Source: Biomphalaria glabrata (taxonomy: Eukaryota > Mollusca > Gastropoda > Planorbidae). From it: a DNA stretch of 64,000 bases. Where the stretch lies: contig NC_074720.1 of NCBI RefSeq assembly GCF_947242115.1, positions 43,737,529 to 43,801,528 of the forward strand, in the 5' to 3' direction. The notes below the pieces were generated by a model. That model was given only the letters and a program-made list of their open reading frames with translations. It did not search any database and had not been told where the DNA came from. Shown in pieces: positions 8,001-17,152 of this stretch. Each line of letters opens with the position of its first letter. Within the stretch, counting starts at the first letter, position 1. The position numbers and the translations under genes are program-made.

Positions 8001-10467
8001 TGGTTCCCATAAATCGCCAGGCTTCTTTTGCATCCACACTTTGCTCTCAGGCTGAATGTGTGGTCGCTCGGTGCGCCTCGCTGTTTTGTTGTAATATTTT
8101 GCTTGATTACTTTTTCTTGTTTCCCAAGCATTTTCTTTTTTGTCTGGGATTTGAGGTCTGAGATAGGCCTCCGTTGTCGGAAGATTTGTTGTTCGTTTGT
8201 GGCTCTGTGTAATACGTCACATTCTGTGCGGATATAACATGGTAATACGTCACATTCAACATGTGTAATACATCACATCCTGTGCGGACTTAACATGGTT
8301 CCATTGATCTTAATGCTGAATTCTAATCTTTTGTACACAAAGATTATGCTAATTTATGCAAGCTTTTAGGTCGAGGTCACATGCCCTCGAATCAAACACA
8401 GAGCTGAGATGCCAAAGGGAGTTTAAAAAAGCACTACGTTTAAAACCTATATCATAATTCTTCCTATTCTTTCCTAATTGTGTTAATTCATAGACTTATA
8501 TATTAGATCTAGACTGGAAACCGGAAACAAATTCTTATCCGCGACTGATCGATTCACAGACATAAATATATATAGATTTTTATGTACGTAACTCTTTTTC
8601 AAGCTCTCAAGGAATCAATCTTTCTGTCTTAGAAAAGTAATGATCTTTAGTTTTCAAAGTTTAGAATTAATGCAAAATCATTTCTCGGATTTTCTTTAGA
8701 ATGGGCTATTAATCACAGAACTGTATATTCACGCTAATATATGAAACAAAGCCATTTCCTGTTAGTTTCCATTGAGATAATGTTTTAAAAATCCTACATT
8801 GAAATAATTCATGTCTGTTGATTTTAATCATCTTATGTATTTTTAAATAGATTGATTATCTAGATCTTTCTAGATTATGTATCTAAAAATTGCAAAATAA
8901 TAATTATTAGACGAGAGTACTCTTACTTTTGATGTTCAATTACTAGATCTAGATCTAAAACTTAAGTTAGGGTCTATATGTTACGTAGGTTAGGGTTGAA
9001 AAAAAAATTAATTACTTCTTGTATCTACCTTACAAAACAACGCCTTGTTTCAACTTTGAAAAAAAAATTCATGATATGTTTTGTAGTTTTAAATGATCGC
9101 CATGTCCAGTCTAGATACTATATATGTATATATATAAGTCTATGTGTTCAACATTATTGAATTCTAAGATTCGAGCAAAATAATATTTTTGAGGAGTAGA
9201 TTTGTTTATGTATTGACCTCCCTCAGTCGTAGAACGACTATGGTTCATCTCGTAAGCGAGATGAAAGCCTGGGCATTGTTTAAGGTAGGAACGATGTTGC
9301 CCACTCAGCAGTTCCCTCCCTCGCCACGCTGCTGATCTGACCAATGGAACAGAATATCCGATACAGTTTGGCATCAGTAGCACCGCAGGCTCTGCTAGGC
9401 TGTCGCACGGTCTGCCACAATATGCCTAAGGGTCACCAGATTCTGTCTCCCGAAGCCTTTCTAGTGTTTGGGTATAGCCGTAAGGCAGCGGAGGTTTGGA
9501 TTCAGAGTTTTCCTTCTCTCAGATTGGTCTAATCATGGCTAACGAGCCATTCCTGACCGAAGCTTAATGGTTTTATGCGCCAGTTGCTTGCCTTTGCCCC
9601 TTCTGTTGGTGATAACGGTTCCGTCGGGCTCAGTATCTGAGTCACACGGGTAGGCCAGGAGTTGGACTGGTTGTCAGAGGCTGTAGGAGACGCATGCCAT
9701 TGGAAGCATTTTATAGGTAATGATCGGGCTTAAGACCATTACCACTTTCATTTAATTCATTTACAAATTTGTTATTGTCAGCGACACACATTGGTCCGCG
9801 CATAGGTACGTAGCCAGTAACTTGTTTCAAGCCACTCCAACAAGTCGATTTGACTGCCACAACTTTGAGAGAGACCATGTCTGCGGACTATTATCATTTG
9901 AATGACATGGAAAATAAAACTTAAAAATTTTGTAACGATTAAAAGGTAGATATCATTTTGCATATGAACAACGCTATTTTACAAGCCGATTTCAACGATT
10001 AATGTTTTTGTTATTCAAACAGGTTAAACAGAATTAAACATTTGTTGTTTTTTTTCAGTCCGCATTTGATATGTATAAAGTCTATAAACCACATTTATAC
10101 TAATTTATACTAGTATATCTCCTGCATAGTCTATAGCATGGTTACTAATACAGTCTCCAAGTACTCTGTATGTAGGTTGAAGAAAAAGAAGACACTACGA
10201 AATGGTAACCGGAAATGACGAATAACTAATGAATGGATCAACCTTCCCATGATTCAACACATCAAATGTACTTACTTGAATACTGCACAAAGGGTAGGAA
10301 GAGGTCAATATGATCTGCCAACCACAGGTTGGTTGGTACTCGGACACGTTGTAGAATAGCCAACCATACGCCGAGTTGTGATAGGGCAACTGCGGTTGTC
10401 TGACGAACATATTGCTAGCAGCTCCTGCAGTACAGAATAGAGCTGCCATGGCAACGTATGTAAACAT
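1824..10467 (-). CDS. Gene A: secreted CBM2-like + linker + PAN/Apple-like protein, five exons
   Basis: Minus-strand gene built from exons 10276..10467, 7055..7170, 6487..6556, 3409..3574 and 1824..2077. Introns have GT-AG ends and phases 0, 2, 0, 1. The product is about 265 residues. Residues 1-17 look like a signal peptide (MFTYVAMAALFCTAGAA). Residues ~18-126 form a CBM2-like region, with the CGWQIILTSSYP strand, FWDG, DNYTFILTNKDY and a closing CLC motif. Residues ~127-181 are a Thr/Ser-rich linker with a TTTTT tract. Residues ~182-265 are a PAN/Apple-like module with CYTG, DCCALC, CKGINY, CDL and DCTYW. Several N-glycosylation sequons are present. Gene B repeats this structure, which is the strongest support for the model. 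The domain names come from motif resemblance; a secreted lectin-like role is inference. A glycan-binding immune or mucus protein is possible but unproven. Confidence 0.7.
2325..2575 (+). mobile_element. LINE reverse-transcriptase C-terminal fragment
   Basis: Degenerate relative of the better-kept copy at 31405-31870. It shares the GGGGCTCGC, CCTTCCTTCAGG, GCGATGGGAAGACAACATAA and GGAGAAAGACGG phrases, which in a live copy encode the RWEDNIKEWTG signature of endonuclease/RT LINEs. It lies in gene A intron 4 and close to exon 5. It carries frame breaks and is not expressed as protein. Confidence 0.6.
2915..3365. mobile_element. hAT-type MITE, family 1, copy 1
   Basis: Terminal inverted repeats CAGGGGCGGGCT and AGTCCGCCCCTG are flanked by a perfect 8-bp target duplication GGTATAGA at 2907-2914 and 3366-3373. 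The 451-bp interior has no ORF. The 8-bp duplication and CAGGGG ends place it with hAT elements. It is inserted in gene A intron 4, between two copies of a ~55-bp duplication that covers the exon 4 donor region. A second copy is at 11666-12088. Confidence 0.9.
3409..3574 (-). CDS. Gene A exon 4: Thr/Ser-rich linker
   Basis: The exon opens after ATATCCGCACAG and ends in G before GTCAGT, giving phase 0 in and phase 1 out, which fits both neighbours. It encodes NVTYYTEPPTNNTLSS, a lone Cys, a run of threonines, then SSLPVLTVNDIYTQAVLT. The composition is that of an O-glycosylated spacer. The acceptor has a weak pyrimidine tract, so the 5' edge is less certain than the rest. Confidence 0.55.
3783..3926 (-). 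mobile_element. SINE family II copy
   Basis: Read on the minus strand it begins CTGCCTTGGTCGTGCGG (A-box region), has GGGTTCCCC at the B-box position, then CGTCCTGCGGG and GGAACATCC. Relatives lie at 15713-15872 and 30249-30375 on the plus strand. It is tRNA-derived, diverged, and sits in gene A intron 3. Confidence 0.65.
4019..4462. repeat. 34-bp minisatellite, 13 copies, with octamer motif
   Basis: The unit starts AGGCATATGCAAATATCCC and ends ACTTTCCTCTTCT. Twelve of 13 copies hold a perfect ATGCAAAT (POU/octamer consensus); the fourth has AAGCAAAT. Copies drift left to right: AGGC becomes AGAC from copy 6, and TCCCAC gives way to TCTCAC in most of the later copies. The array lies in gene A intron 3 and runs into a SINE III fragment. 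Confidence 0.95.
4464..4541 (+). mobile_element. SINE family III, 3' fragment
   Basis: GGTTCTCAAATGAGATTGGA, then AGCGCTCTGAGCATGC and the ATAAAACAGCTAT tail match the 3' part of the family III copies at 17686 and 21168. The tRNA-like head is missing, replaced by the minisatellite. Confidence 0.6.
4716..4919 (-). mobile_element. SINE family I copy (internally deleted)
   Basis: On the minus strand it carries the tRNA-like head GGCGCGGTGGCTGAGCGG (A box) and GGGGTTCGAATCTTGG (B box), then GGGCGCCTCTGAGTCCA and ends CTGAAAGGGGAACTTTACTT. About 60 bp in the body (the GTGCTGGCCACATGACACC part) are absent. Gene A intron 3. Confidence 0.9.
5167..5466 (+). mobile_element. SINE family I copy preceded by (ATA)n
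   Basis: An (ATA)n run at 5167-5196 is followed by GGCGCAGTGGCTGGGCGG (A box) and GAGTTAGAATCTTGATG (weakened B box). The body continues through GGGTGCCTCTGAGTCCACC to ATCACAAGGTCAG. It lies about 280 bp from a minus-strand copy, so the two could pair as an inverted repeat in the intron 3 RNA. Confidence 0.85.
5808..6030 (-). mobile_element. SINE family I copy, head truncated
   Basis: It begins with AAGTTCCCCTTTCAGACC and contains the CATGTGGCCAGCACAACG and GAGGCGCCCGAAGATCCC segments. Homology stops after CAGTCTTCACCAGG, before the B box. Gene A intron 3. Confidence 0.85.
6096..6232. repeat. 14-bp minisatellite, about 9-10 copies
   Basis: The unit ATGATTAAGGCGCT is repeated almost without change (one G for A near 6210). 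It follows a LINE-tail-like phrase TATAGAGCGCTGTTAACA, from which GCGCT may have been drawn. It lies about 255 bp from the exon 3 donor of gene A. Confidence 0.95.
6487..6556 (-). CDS. Gene A exon 3: end of CBM2-like region
   Basis: A 70-bp exon lies between acceptor TTTTCTCATTTCAG and donor GTAAACTG. It enters in phase 2 and leaves in phase 0. It encodes NTWPSVTANYLCLCNTTTSS then ICQ. Gene B exon 3 is also 70 bp and keeps P, the C-x-C-N-x-T motif and the final CQ. A short open exon with matching phase and length in both genes is unlikely to be chance. Confidence 0.7.
7055..7170 (-). CDS. Gene A exon 2: CBM2-like core
   Basis: A 116-bp exon after acceptor AAATCTTCACAG, ending before GTACGT, phase 0 in and 2 out. 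It encodes FWDGLVQQVDNYTFILTNKD, then YVANTLNKRSDIAIVGLF. Gene B exon 2 has the same length and shares G-x-V, DN-x-TF, TN-x-DY. The aromatic/Gly turn followed by a TN-x-DY strand recalls the second half of family 2 carbohydrate-binding modules. Confidence 0.7.
7180..7665. other. AT-rich intron 1 sequence of gene A
   Basis: No recognisable element or exon. Apparent open frames are short and lack coding character. Confidence 0.4.
7690..8150 (-). mobile_element. Ty3/Gypsy fossil, 3' part of pol
   Basis: The minus strand encodes the C-terminal end of an integrase-bearing Gypsy polyprotein: a PRSYWVKT-type segment, the RRNRRLL basic motif, and the hydrophilic tail usual after integrase. No LTRs or upstream domains are present. 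It is a truncated, broken relic in gene A intron 1. The same pol region is seen in the fossil at about 37600-38890. Confidence 0.65.
8185..8450 (-). pseudogene. Duplicate of gene A exon 4 acceptor region
   Basis: This stretch matches 3541-3735 (exon 4 start plus upstream intron), including ATTATGCTAATTTATG and the GAATCAAAC / GAGATG segment. The acceptor block (TAATACGTCACATTCTGTGC) is present about three times in a row here. It lies inside intron 1 of gene A, next to the Gypsy fossil, and no other exons accompany it. It is either a partial segmental duplication or the remains of a third paralogue. Confidence 0.6.
8451..9200. other. AT-rich intron 1 sequence, no feature seen
   Basis: Contains several AGATCTAGA-like short words but no element with ends, no array and no exon. 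Confidence 0.35.
9215..9750. repeat. Unclassified GC-richer insert in intron 1
   Basis: The base composition changes sharply from the AT-rich flanks. It contains phrases such as GGCAAAGGCAAGCAACTGGC (minus strand) and CTTACGGCTATACCC. I recall similar phrases in LINE 3' UTR-like repeats of other invertebrates, but cannot assign it. There is a 5-bp-loop hairpin near 9246 (CATCTCGTAAGCGAGATG). No ORF with domain signal. Confidence 0.35.
10276..10467 (-). CDS. Gene A exon 1: signal peptide and start of CBM2-like region
   Basis: Starts at ATG 10465-10467 and ends at CAA before a strong GTAAGT donor (phase 0), 64 codons. MFTYVAMAALFCTAGAA is hydrophobic with small residues near a likely cleavage point. 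It continues SNMFVRQPQLPYHNSAYGW, then FYNVSEYQPTCGWQIILTSS. The SNMF, G-x-x-x-FN, CGW pattern matches gene B exon 1. The transcription start was not identified. Confidence 0.7.
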
Positions 10468-10726
10468 TGGTTCTGAACAGGCGCTCGGGAACAGCAGGTT
10501 TCAAAAAAGGGGTCTAGAATGTATAATGTGATATATATGACTAATTGTATATATATAAACTATTTAAACCAAACATATAAATATTCCTATCTTTTGTGTC
10601 TAAATGAAGCTTTTGACCTCAAATATGTACTCTTTTTCAATATTAAGAGACTTGTGAACAAAATAAACATGCATGTGACATGTTATGCATCATTCTTTCT
10701 ATAAGGTATACGGTGTGGGATGTGTG

Positions 10727-10915
10727 GTCCAGTACTGGGTGGCAGGAGTCGCTTGGCTGCCTATCAAGTGAGCTCAAGTTCCAATCCCGACTCGAGCAGG
10801 GCTGTGTTTGCTAAGCGCCTAGGGGCAGCAAGTGAACCTTCCACCGTGATCGTATTGGACACTAATCCTCTGAGCGTGCTATATGCCTGAAAGTTGCGAT
10901 ATAAAAAGGGTATTC
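10727..10915 (+). mobile_element. SINE family III copy
   Basis: GGCTTGGCTGCCTATCAAG-like head and GTTCCAATCCCGACTCGAGC B-box region are followed by GCGCCTAGGGGCAGCA and CTCTGAGCGTGCTAT. It aligns with 17686-17902. It lies just upstream of gene A. Confidence 0.6.
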
Positions 10916-11039
10916 ACGATTTAAATATTTAAGAGCGATTCACAAATATTCGTTCATTTTAGTTTGTTCTCTAACATTGTCTAAAAAAAAAAGATTTAAA
11001 TTGTAATTCTGTGTCTATTTAATACGTAACACCCTTACA

Positions 11040-11665
11040 AACACTAATGAGCATAATAATAATAATGATAATAATAATCGTGCCCGATAATTAATAGATA
11101 GTGCAGTCGTACACGAGGCTACTTATAGCCCAAGCTGCGACCTATATATTTTGCCGCACGAACACATTGTCTATTTAGATTTTATTTTCTCGTCTACGTC
11201 TGTCCTCGGCAGTCTCAAATTTGTCTCCCTCGACATTTGAAAGTGACCCATGGGCGTAGCCAGGATTTTTTTTCAGGGGGGGGGGTTAGATAATCAAACA
11301 GGATTGTAGTTCGCCTGGCACATTCAGTCTGTACACATAAACTGTTTTGTTGTCTGCGAAGTTGATTGATAATACATAGATATAATAATCGATGGAGTCA
11401 ACATATAGTTCAATATGTAACAACGTACATAATTATGTCCCTTGACTTTCGTCGTAGGGGTTCTGTGACCGCGTAACAAAACCCCTCCTCACTTTGTTAC
11501 GGTCATTTTTTGTACGCTGTACAGCCAAATTTCCTTTGAACAGATTGGAGAAACTGCAACAAAAAAGGGACACAGTCCTGGCACTTTGGACACGAAAAAC
11601 TTCCATCCAGTGTTGAAATAGTAGTGAACCCCATCTTCTTGTTCCCTACGCACTTTACATATACA
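11040..11665. other. Intergenic sequence with a lone hAT-like end
   Basis: GGGCGTAGCCAGGATTTTTT at 11250 followed by a G run resembles the end of the CAGGGGCGTAGC MITE family, but no partner end or target duplication was found. A short block at 11125-11160 recurs at 13190-13220. Confidence 0.35.
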
Positions 11666-12088
11666 CAGGGGCGGACTGAGTGTCAAAATCGGCCCAGGCA
11701 TGTCTATACACTCCGGCCCATAACTTGTATATCTCACGATGGGCCTCCAATAAGACATAAAGGCCCCATGTTGCTTTTTTCATCGCTAAGTGTGTAGGCC
11801 CTAAAAGGATGAAGCTTACAAGTTGCACTTCTCTACGGATGTAGGCTATTACATTATTTTGGAAAATGTCTTAAATTAAATTAGTATTAGGACTATTTAG
11901 GACCTACAATGTAGAGTCTATAGAAGATTTGTTTTTAACACGACGCTCAGAGAATGTTATAAAGCCATTAACAATTTAATACGTACCAAAGTGGCATTCA
12001 AGTGGACCTTTAGGTGACCCTACCGGCCCATTTGGGTACCGGCCCACCGGGCATTAGCCCGAATGCCCATATAGCCAGTCCGCCCCTG
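11666..12088. mobile_element. hAT-type MITE, family 1, copy 2
   Basis: Ends CAGGGGCGGACTGAG and CCAGTCCGCCCCTG, with a perfect 8-bp duplication CATATACA at 11658-11665 and 12089-12096. 423 bp, no ORF. Close relative of 2915-3365. The GATA microsatellite starts directly after the right duplication. Confidence 0.9.
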
Positions 12089-12095
12089 CATATAC

Positions 12096-12096
<1 letters not shown>

Positions 12097-12131
<35 letters not shown>

Positions 12132-12212
12132 GAATAGATAGAGAGGGAGAGAGAGAGAGACAGACAGACAGACAAACAGATAAATAGATAGATTAGATAG
12201 ATAGATAGATAA

Positions 12213-12246
<34 letters not shown>

Positions 12247-12292
12247 TAGATAGATAGATAGATAGATAGATAGATTAGATATATAGATAGAT

Positions 12293-12334
<42 letters not shown>

Positions 12335-12335
12335 C

Positions 12336-12375
<40 letters not shown>

Positions 12376-12452
12376 CATAAAGAGATAGATAGATGAATAG
12401 ATAGGGAGAGAGAGACAGACAGACAGACAGACAAACAGATAAATAGATAGAT

Positions 12453-12528
<76 letters not shown>

Positions 12529-12660
12529 CATAAAGAGATAGATAGATGAATAGATAGGGAGAGAGAGACAGACAGACAGACAGACAAACAGATAAATAGA
12601 TAGATTAGATAGATAGATAGATAGATAGATAGAGAGGGAGAGAGAGACAGACAGACAAAC

Positions 12661-12724
<64 letters not shown>

Positions 12725-12807
12725 TAGATAGATATATAGAGATAGATAGAAAGATGAATAGATAGAGAGGGAGAGAGAGACAGACAAACAGATAAATAGA
12801 TAGATAA

Positions 12808-12885
<78 letters not shown>

Positions 12886-12949
12886 GAATAGATAGAGAGG
12901 GAGAGAGAGACAGACAGACAGACAGACAAACAGATAAATAGATAGATAA

Positions 12950-12999
<50 letters not shown>

Positions 13000-13105
13000 T
13001 GATTGATAGATAGATAGATGAATAGATAGAGAGGGAGAGAGAGACAGACAGACAGACAGACAAACAGATAAATAGATAGATAGATAGATAGATAGAGATC
13101 GAGAT
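12097..13105. repeat. 1-kb GATA/GACA/GAGA composite microsatellite
   Basis: Long GATA runs are broken about seven times by a recurring block of GAGAGGGAGAGAGAGA, GACAGACAGACA, CAAACAGATAAATAGAT, which gives a higher-order period of roughly 75-150 bp. Read in any minus frame it yields repetitive IYLS peptides; this is not a gene. Confidence 0.97.
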
Positions 13106-13223
13106 ATTGATCTAGATAATGATTGAAATATAGACATAGATAATAATAAGGCTTGTCAGAAGATTAATGAGGAATGCAGTATCTCCCGTGGATATGCAGC
13201 CCCAGCTGTGACCTACATATTTT

Positions 13224-13425
13224 GCCACATACAGGGCAAGCATAATCATTGATGAACGTATAGATATAGATACAGATATAGATACAGTTATAGATATAGG
13301 TAAGTGTTAAGTTGTAGTGGTCTAAAAGGGCAAGCATAATCATTAATAAACGTATAGATATAGATACAGATAAAGATACAGTTATAAATATAGGTAAGTG
13401 TTAAGTTGTAGTGGTCTAAAATGTA
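13224..13425. repeat. Tandem duplication of ~101 bp
   Basis: GGGCAAGCATAATCATT ... GTGGTCTAAAA occurs twice in direct succession with a few differences. It adjoins the GATA array and contains GATATAGATACAGATA words of its own. Confidence 0.9.
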
Positions 13426-14119
13426 GAGATTTTAGAAATTACACTATTTACCTACGAGTGGTTGTTTACGTACAGTTTCCTCACAGATTCACACTTTAAG
13501 TAGGGGTCAGTAAGGGGTCAGTATAAGTCAAACAAACCTGGACACACCACAACCAACTACAACAACTGAAGTACCAGCCTCACCTTTCTGCTGTCTGTTC
13601 TGCTCTTGCGAAATCTCAGCGTCCTTTGATTTGTACCAGACAGCATCTCCAGGTCTGTCCCAAAACCAATACGTCAGCCCTGGCCCCCATACCGCCTCAA
13701 TAATTCAAATTATCGTCCTCTATTGTTATCGGCCGGAACCTGAGAACGGGAGATACGATGTGATGTATGTTTATTGTTTCATATTATCTCTCAGGCGGAT
13801 GATTATTTTTTATTTGGTTTTGAAACTTTGCATAATCGATATGTTTGATCAAATTGAATTTCCTTAAAATAGTCGCTCAAACAAGATTAGGTTTTTTTAT
13901 TTGTCGAATAGGCGGACAAGAAATTACAGAAGTTTAACAATTGTAGTCGAACTGAATTTCCATTTTTTTTTTTGGGGGGGGGGGGGGAATAAAATGATGT
14001 TATCTTATCTTATCTTATATTGAAAGAAGGGCCAGCACACGACTGTGGAAGTTTGAATTGTTCCTTTATCAGTGTAGTTTACCTCACAGTAAAGTTTTTT
14101 AAGCTCTACCTTTAAGTGT

Positions 14120-14890
14120 CCTTACTGTCAAAGCTGGTACATATGTCAATGAAGGTATTAATGCTAATGAGGATAGATATGTCAAGGAGGGTATGTACGT
14201 CAATGTTTGAGGGTATAGGCGTCAATGTCAGTGTTACGGTTTCTAGCGCAGCACGGTGTGCATGAATAAAGGTGCGAATTTGTGTAATGAATGGAAGGGA
14301 TGTTTAAAAAGGGGAAGCCGGGAGAAATGGACAGGAAGAGAAATGAAATGTTCGTATTTACATAACTTGTTGTAATATTAAAGTATTTATAGAGTAATAA
14401 CCTGAGAGTCTATTACTATTTCGAAGAGTTTTGTGTCGTAACAGTCAGTATTGGTGCATATGTTAATAAAGGCATATGTGTCAATATTTAATGGTATATG
14501 CGTCAATGCTAATGTTGGTACCTAGGTCAATAAAGGTTTGTGTGCCAATGTTTGGGGGTATATGTGTCAATGTCAATATTGGTACATATGTCAATGTTTG
14601 AGGGTATATGTGTCAATGTCAATATTGGTACATATGTCAATAATGGTATATGTGTCAATGTCAAAGCCTTACAAATGTCAATGTGGTTTTTTATGTCAGT
14701 AAGTGTATTATGTTAATGATAATAAGGCTATATTGGTCAACGTCATTTAGTGTACATATATGTTAATGTTAAATATATGTCAATAATTCTAATATATATA
14801 TATATGTTAATATTAATGATATAGTTGACAATGTCAATAATGAGTCATATTTCAATGAGGATGTATATGCCAACGTCACTGACAGCACAT
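14120..14890. repeat. Decayed tandem array with GTCAAT core
   Basis: The words ATATGTGTCAATG and GGTACATATGTCAAT recur at irregular spacing of about 15-30 bp. The array is clearer in 14450-14680 and fades on both sides, as expected of an old minisatellite. No coding signal. Confidence 0.75.
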
Positions 14891-15090
14891 AAATCAATAC
14901 GCTAACAGACTTTAAGACTCCGAGCAGGACGCAAGATTCCTACCACCTCCTCCAAATCAAGAAATTTGAAAGAAAAGTACAGTTAAAATTACAAACAAAG
15001 AAGAGGAAGAAAGTAGGAAAATGTAGGGGAAAGGAGAGGGAATGAAAAGAGAGACTTTTCTATTTTGCTCTCATTTCTATTTCCTAAAGT

Positions 15091-15185
15091 TTCTCTCTCT
15101 CTCTTTCTCACTCTCTCTGTCTCTCTCACTCTCTCTGTCTCTCTCACTCTCTCTGTCTCTCTCACTCTCTCTGTCTCTCTCTGTC

Positions 15186-15218
<33 letters not shown>

Positions 15219-15220
15219 TC
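15091..15220. repeat. CT-rich microsatellite
   Basis: (CT)n runs with periodic CTGT and CACT interruptions over about 130 bp. Confidence 0.95.
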
Positions 15221-15635
15221 TTTTTCTCATCAACATTTCAATAACATTGACTAATGCATTCTACAGAAGAAACCCTAGTCAAGTTACCACCCTAAGACGG
15301 CCTCTAAGTAAGTTAATCGCCTTATGACATCATCTGATAAAGTAAACGCGTAAAGGAAACCTCTTAAAAAGTTATCGCCTTATGGGAGCCTCTAAATAAA
15401 TTTTCGCCTTATAGCAGAATCTAAATCATTTAGCGCTTTATGGGAGACTGAATATGTTATAGTCTTATGGAAGCCACCTAATAAATTATAACAAAGCTTA
15501 TATTAACTCATCCTGTCTGTCTGATAAAAGGCTTGTAAACGCTATTTCGCCATCCCTTTCTCGAATCAAGTTGAAACTTATTCATTAACATAGACATAAA
15601 TTTATGAAACAGATCAACTAATTATTTAATTAATT

Positions 15636-15712
15636 AAAGTAAAGTTCCCCTTTCACACCATCTATGGGGCAGATGATGTAAAGGTCATTTTGTTTCTGTG
15701 CCCCATGGTTAA
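15636..15712 (-). mobile_element. SINE family I, tail fragment
   Basis: AAAGTAAAGTTCCCCTTTCA through CATGGTTAACA is the 3' end of a minus-strand family I copy. It is cut off at the junction with the adjacent family II SINE. Confidence 0.8.
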
Positions 15713-15872
15713 CAGCCTGGTCGTGCGGTTAGCGTGCTGGACTGTCGTTCGGATTCATCGATGGTCCCGGGTTCAAACCCTACCCGCTCCCTTCCCCCGT
15801 CGTCCTGCGGGAGGTTTGAACTAGGAAGTAAACTCTCTTCAACTCTGAAGGAACATCCCACACGTGAAAAAC
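15713..15872 (+). mobile_element. SINE family II copy, best preserved
   Basis: AGCCTGGTCGTGCGGTTAGC contains an A-box-like block, and CGGGTTCAAACCCTACC a good B box about 50 bp later, so a Pol III promoter is recognisable. The body has CGTCCTGCGGGAGG and CTGAAGGAACATCCCACAC. Confidence 0.8.
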
Positions 15873-16119
15873 ATTTTACAATTAATTACTATTAATGAAT
15901 TATTTGGTTTCATACCAACAAGGGAAATGAATCCTCCAGTATTCACAGATATGGCTAAATAGGTAATGTTTGGTCCCCATAGATGATTGTACTCGCTAAC
16001 TTTCCCACAATTCTCGAACCAACTTGAAATTTAAAACATACAATTATTGTACATAAAAAACGTGAATCCATTTTTCGAAAAATTAACCAATTAGTCAATT
16101 CATCATCACTATCATCATA

Positions 16120-16440
16120 TTTCCTTTGCGTTTGTTATGGAACATGGGGCTTCAGTAAAAACACGCCACACTCCACGGTCTTTTGCTAGTTTCTTAATGG
16201 CTTCAGTAAAAACACGCCACACTCCACGGTCTTTTGCTAGTTTCTTAATGGCTTCCTAGAGACTCCCTGTTCTCTCGGCTTCATCTCGTACACTGCCTAG
16301 TTCTGTTGTTGGTAACTTTTCTAAGGGTGTGAACAATCCATCTCCACTTTCTCTCTAAGATCTGCACCTCTATATTTCTCTGCCCACCCATCTCCCCCAG
16401 ATTTGCGTTTCCTATTTTGTTGTACAAGTGTATTTTTAAG
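16120..16440 (-). mobile_element. LINE C-terminal fragment with a 51-bp tandem duplication
   Basis: On the minus strand, EAIKKLAKDRGVWRVFTEAP resembles the DR-x-x-WR motif near the C-terminus of RT LINEs. The segment around GTAAAAACACGCCACACTCC is duplicated in tandem at about 16150-16250. Degenerate and 5'-truncated. Confidence 0.45.
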
Positions 16441-16970
16441 ATATTTTTCAGACATCTGTTGATGAAGGTCTGTACTTTTTTGTTGTTGCTGTTGTTGCTT
16501 CAGTTATTTTCAGTCAATTATAAATTGGTAATTAATTATTTTAGTGTATATCAAATAAGGGAATTAACGTCTACATAATTGAGAGGTATGTTTGTAATTG
16601 CGGAGTTCTTAGTCTTAGATAAGCTTTGTTTAAAAAAAAAAGACTTTTTAAAAATGTTGCGCATATTGTCCTATGGAAGCTTGTTTTATTGCGCTCGTGG
16701 GCGATTCCTAATGGATTCTCCTGCCCTCTGTCTGAACTTTGCAATTCGCAGATTCGACTACATCATAAAAATACCATCATCACCCTGCTGTGAGAATCGA
16801 TACTCACTGATACCAATCGATACTCACTGATAGAAGCGGCGATAGTCGTTGAAGTCGATATCTAGTCAATGATTACTGATAAAACTGAATAGTTTAGAAA
16901 CAGACCATTTCTATTTTGTTTATTGTTAATCTGAGCAAAAACTTTGGCCTTCGTTTTGTAACGGGCAAGC

Positions 16971-17152
16971 CAGGGGCGTAGCTAGGAAATTTCCATCATT
17001 TGGGGGCCGGGAGGGTGGGCTTAACCTCTTTGGGGGGGCCCTGGCATTTTGCGTAGTATATAATATTTAATTTTAAGCATTCATTTTGGGGCACGGGGTG
17101 GTTTTCAAATTCTCCCACCTCCTCCCTTTCCCCCATTTTAGCTACGCCTCTG
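16971..17152. mobile_element. hAT-type MITE, family 2
   Basis: Ends CAGGGGCGTAGCTAGG and TTAGCTACGCCTCTG with a perfect 8-bp duplication GGGCAAGC at 16963-16970 and 17153-17160. 182 bp. The ends resemble those of the large hAT element at 36600-39365, a plausible source of transposase for this family. Confidence 0.9.

Larger units (their letters stand above)
15500..16110. repeat. Unclassified interspersed repeat, copy 2, split by SINEs
   Basis: It shares with 90-785 the ordered phrases CTGTCTGATAAA, TCGAATCAAGTTGAAACTT, CAACAAGGGAAATGAATCC, and GATATGGCTAAATA. A SINE I piece and a SINE II copy lie inside it (15636-15872). A related tail appears again near 16500-16590. Confidence 0.55.

Noticed and set aside
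11250-11485. A further complete hAT MITE
   Set aside because: Only one terminal-like sequence was found; no second end or 8-bp duplication.
12246-13137. Long minus-strand reading frames over the GATA array (up to 227 residues)
   Set aside because: They are translations of a 4-bp microsatellite in all frames (IYLS repeats), with no other coding evidence.
16120-16440. Host gene exon on the minus strand
   Set aside because: The DR-x-x-WR motif and its context match LINE C-termini, and the segment contains a tandem duplication.
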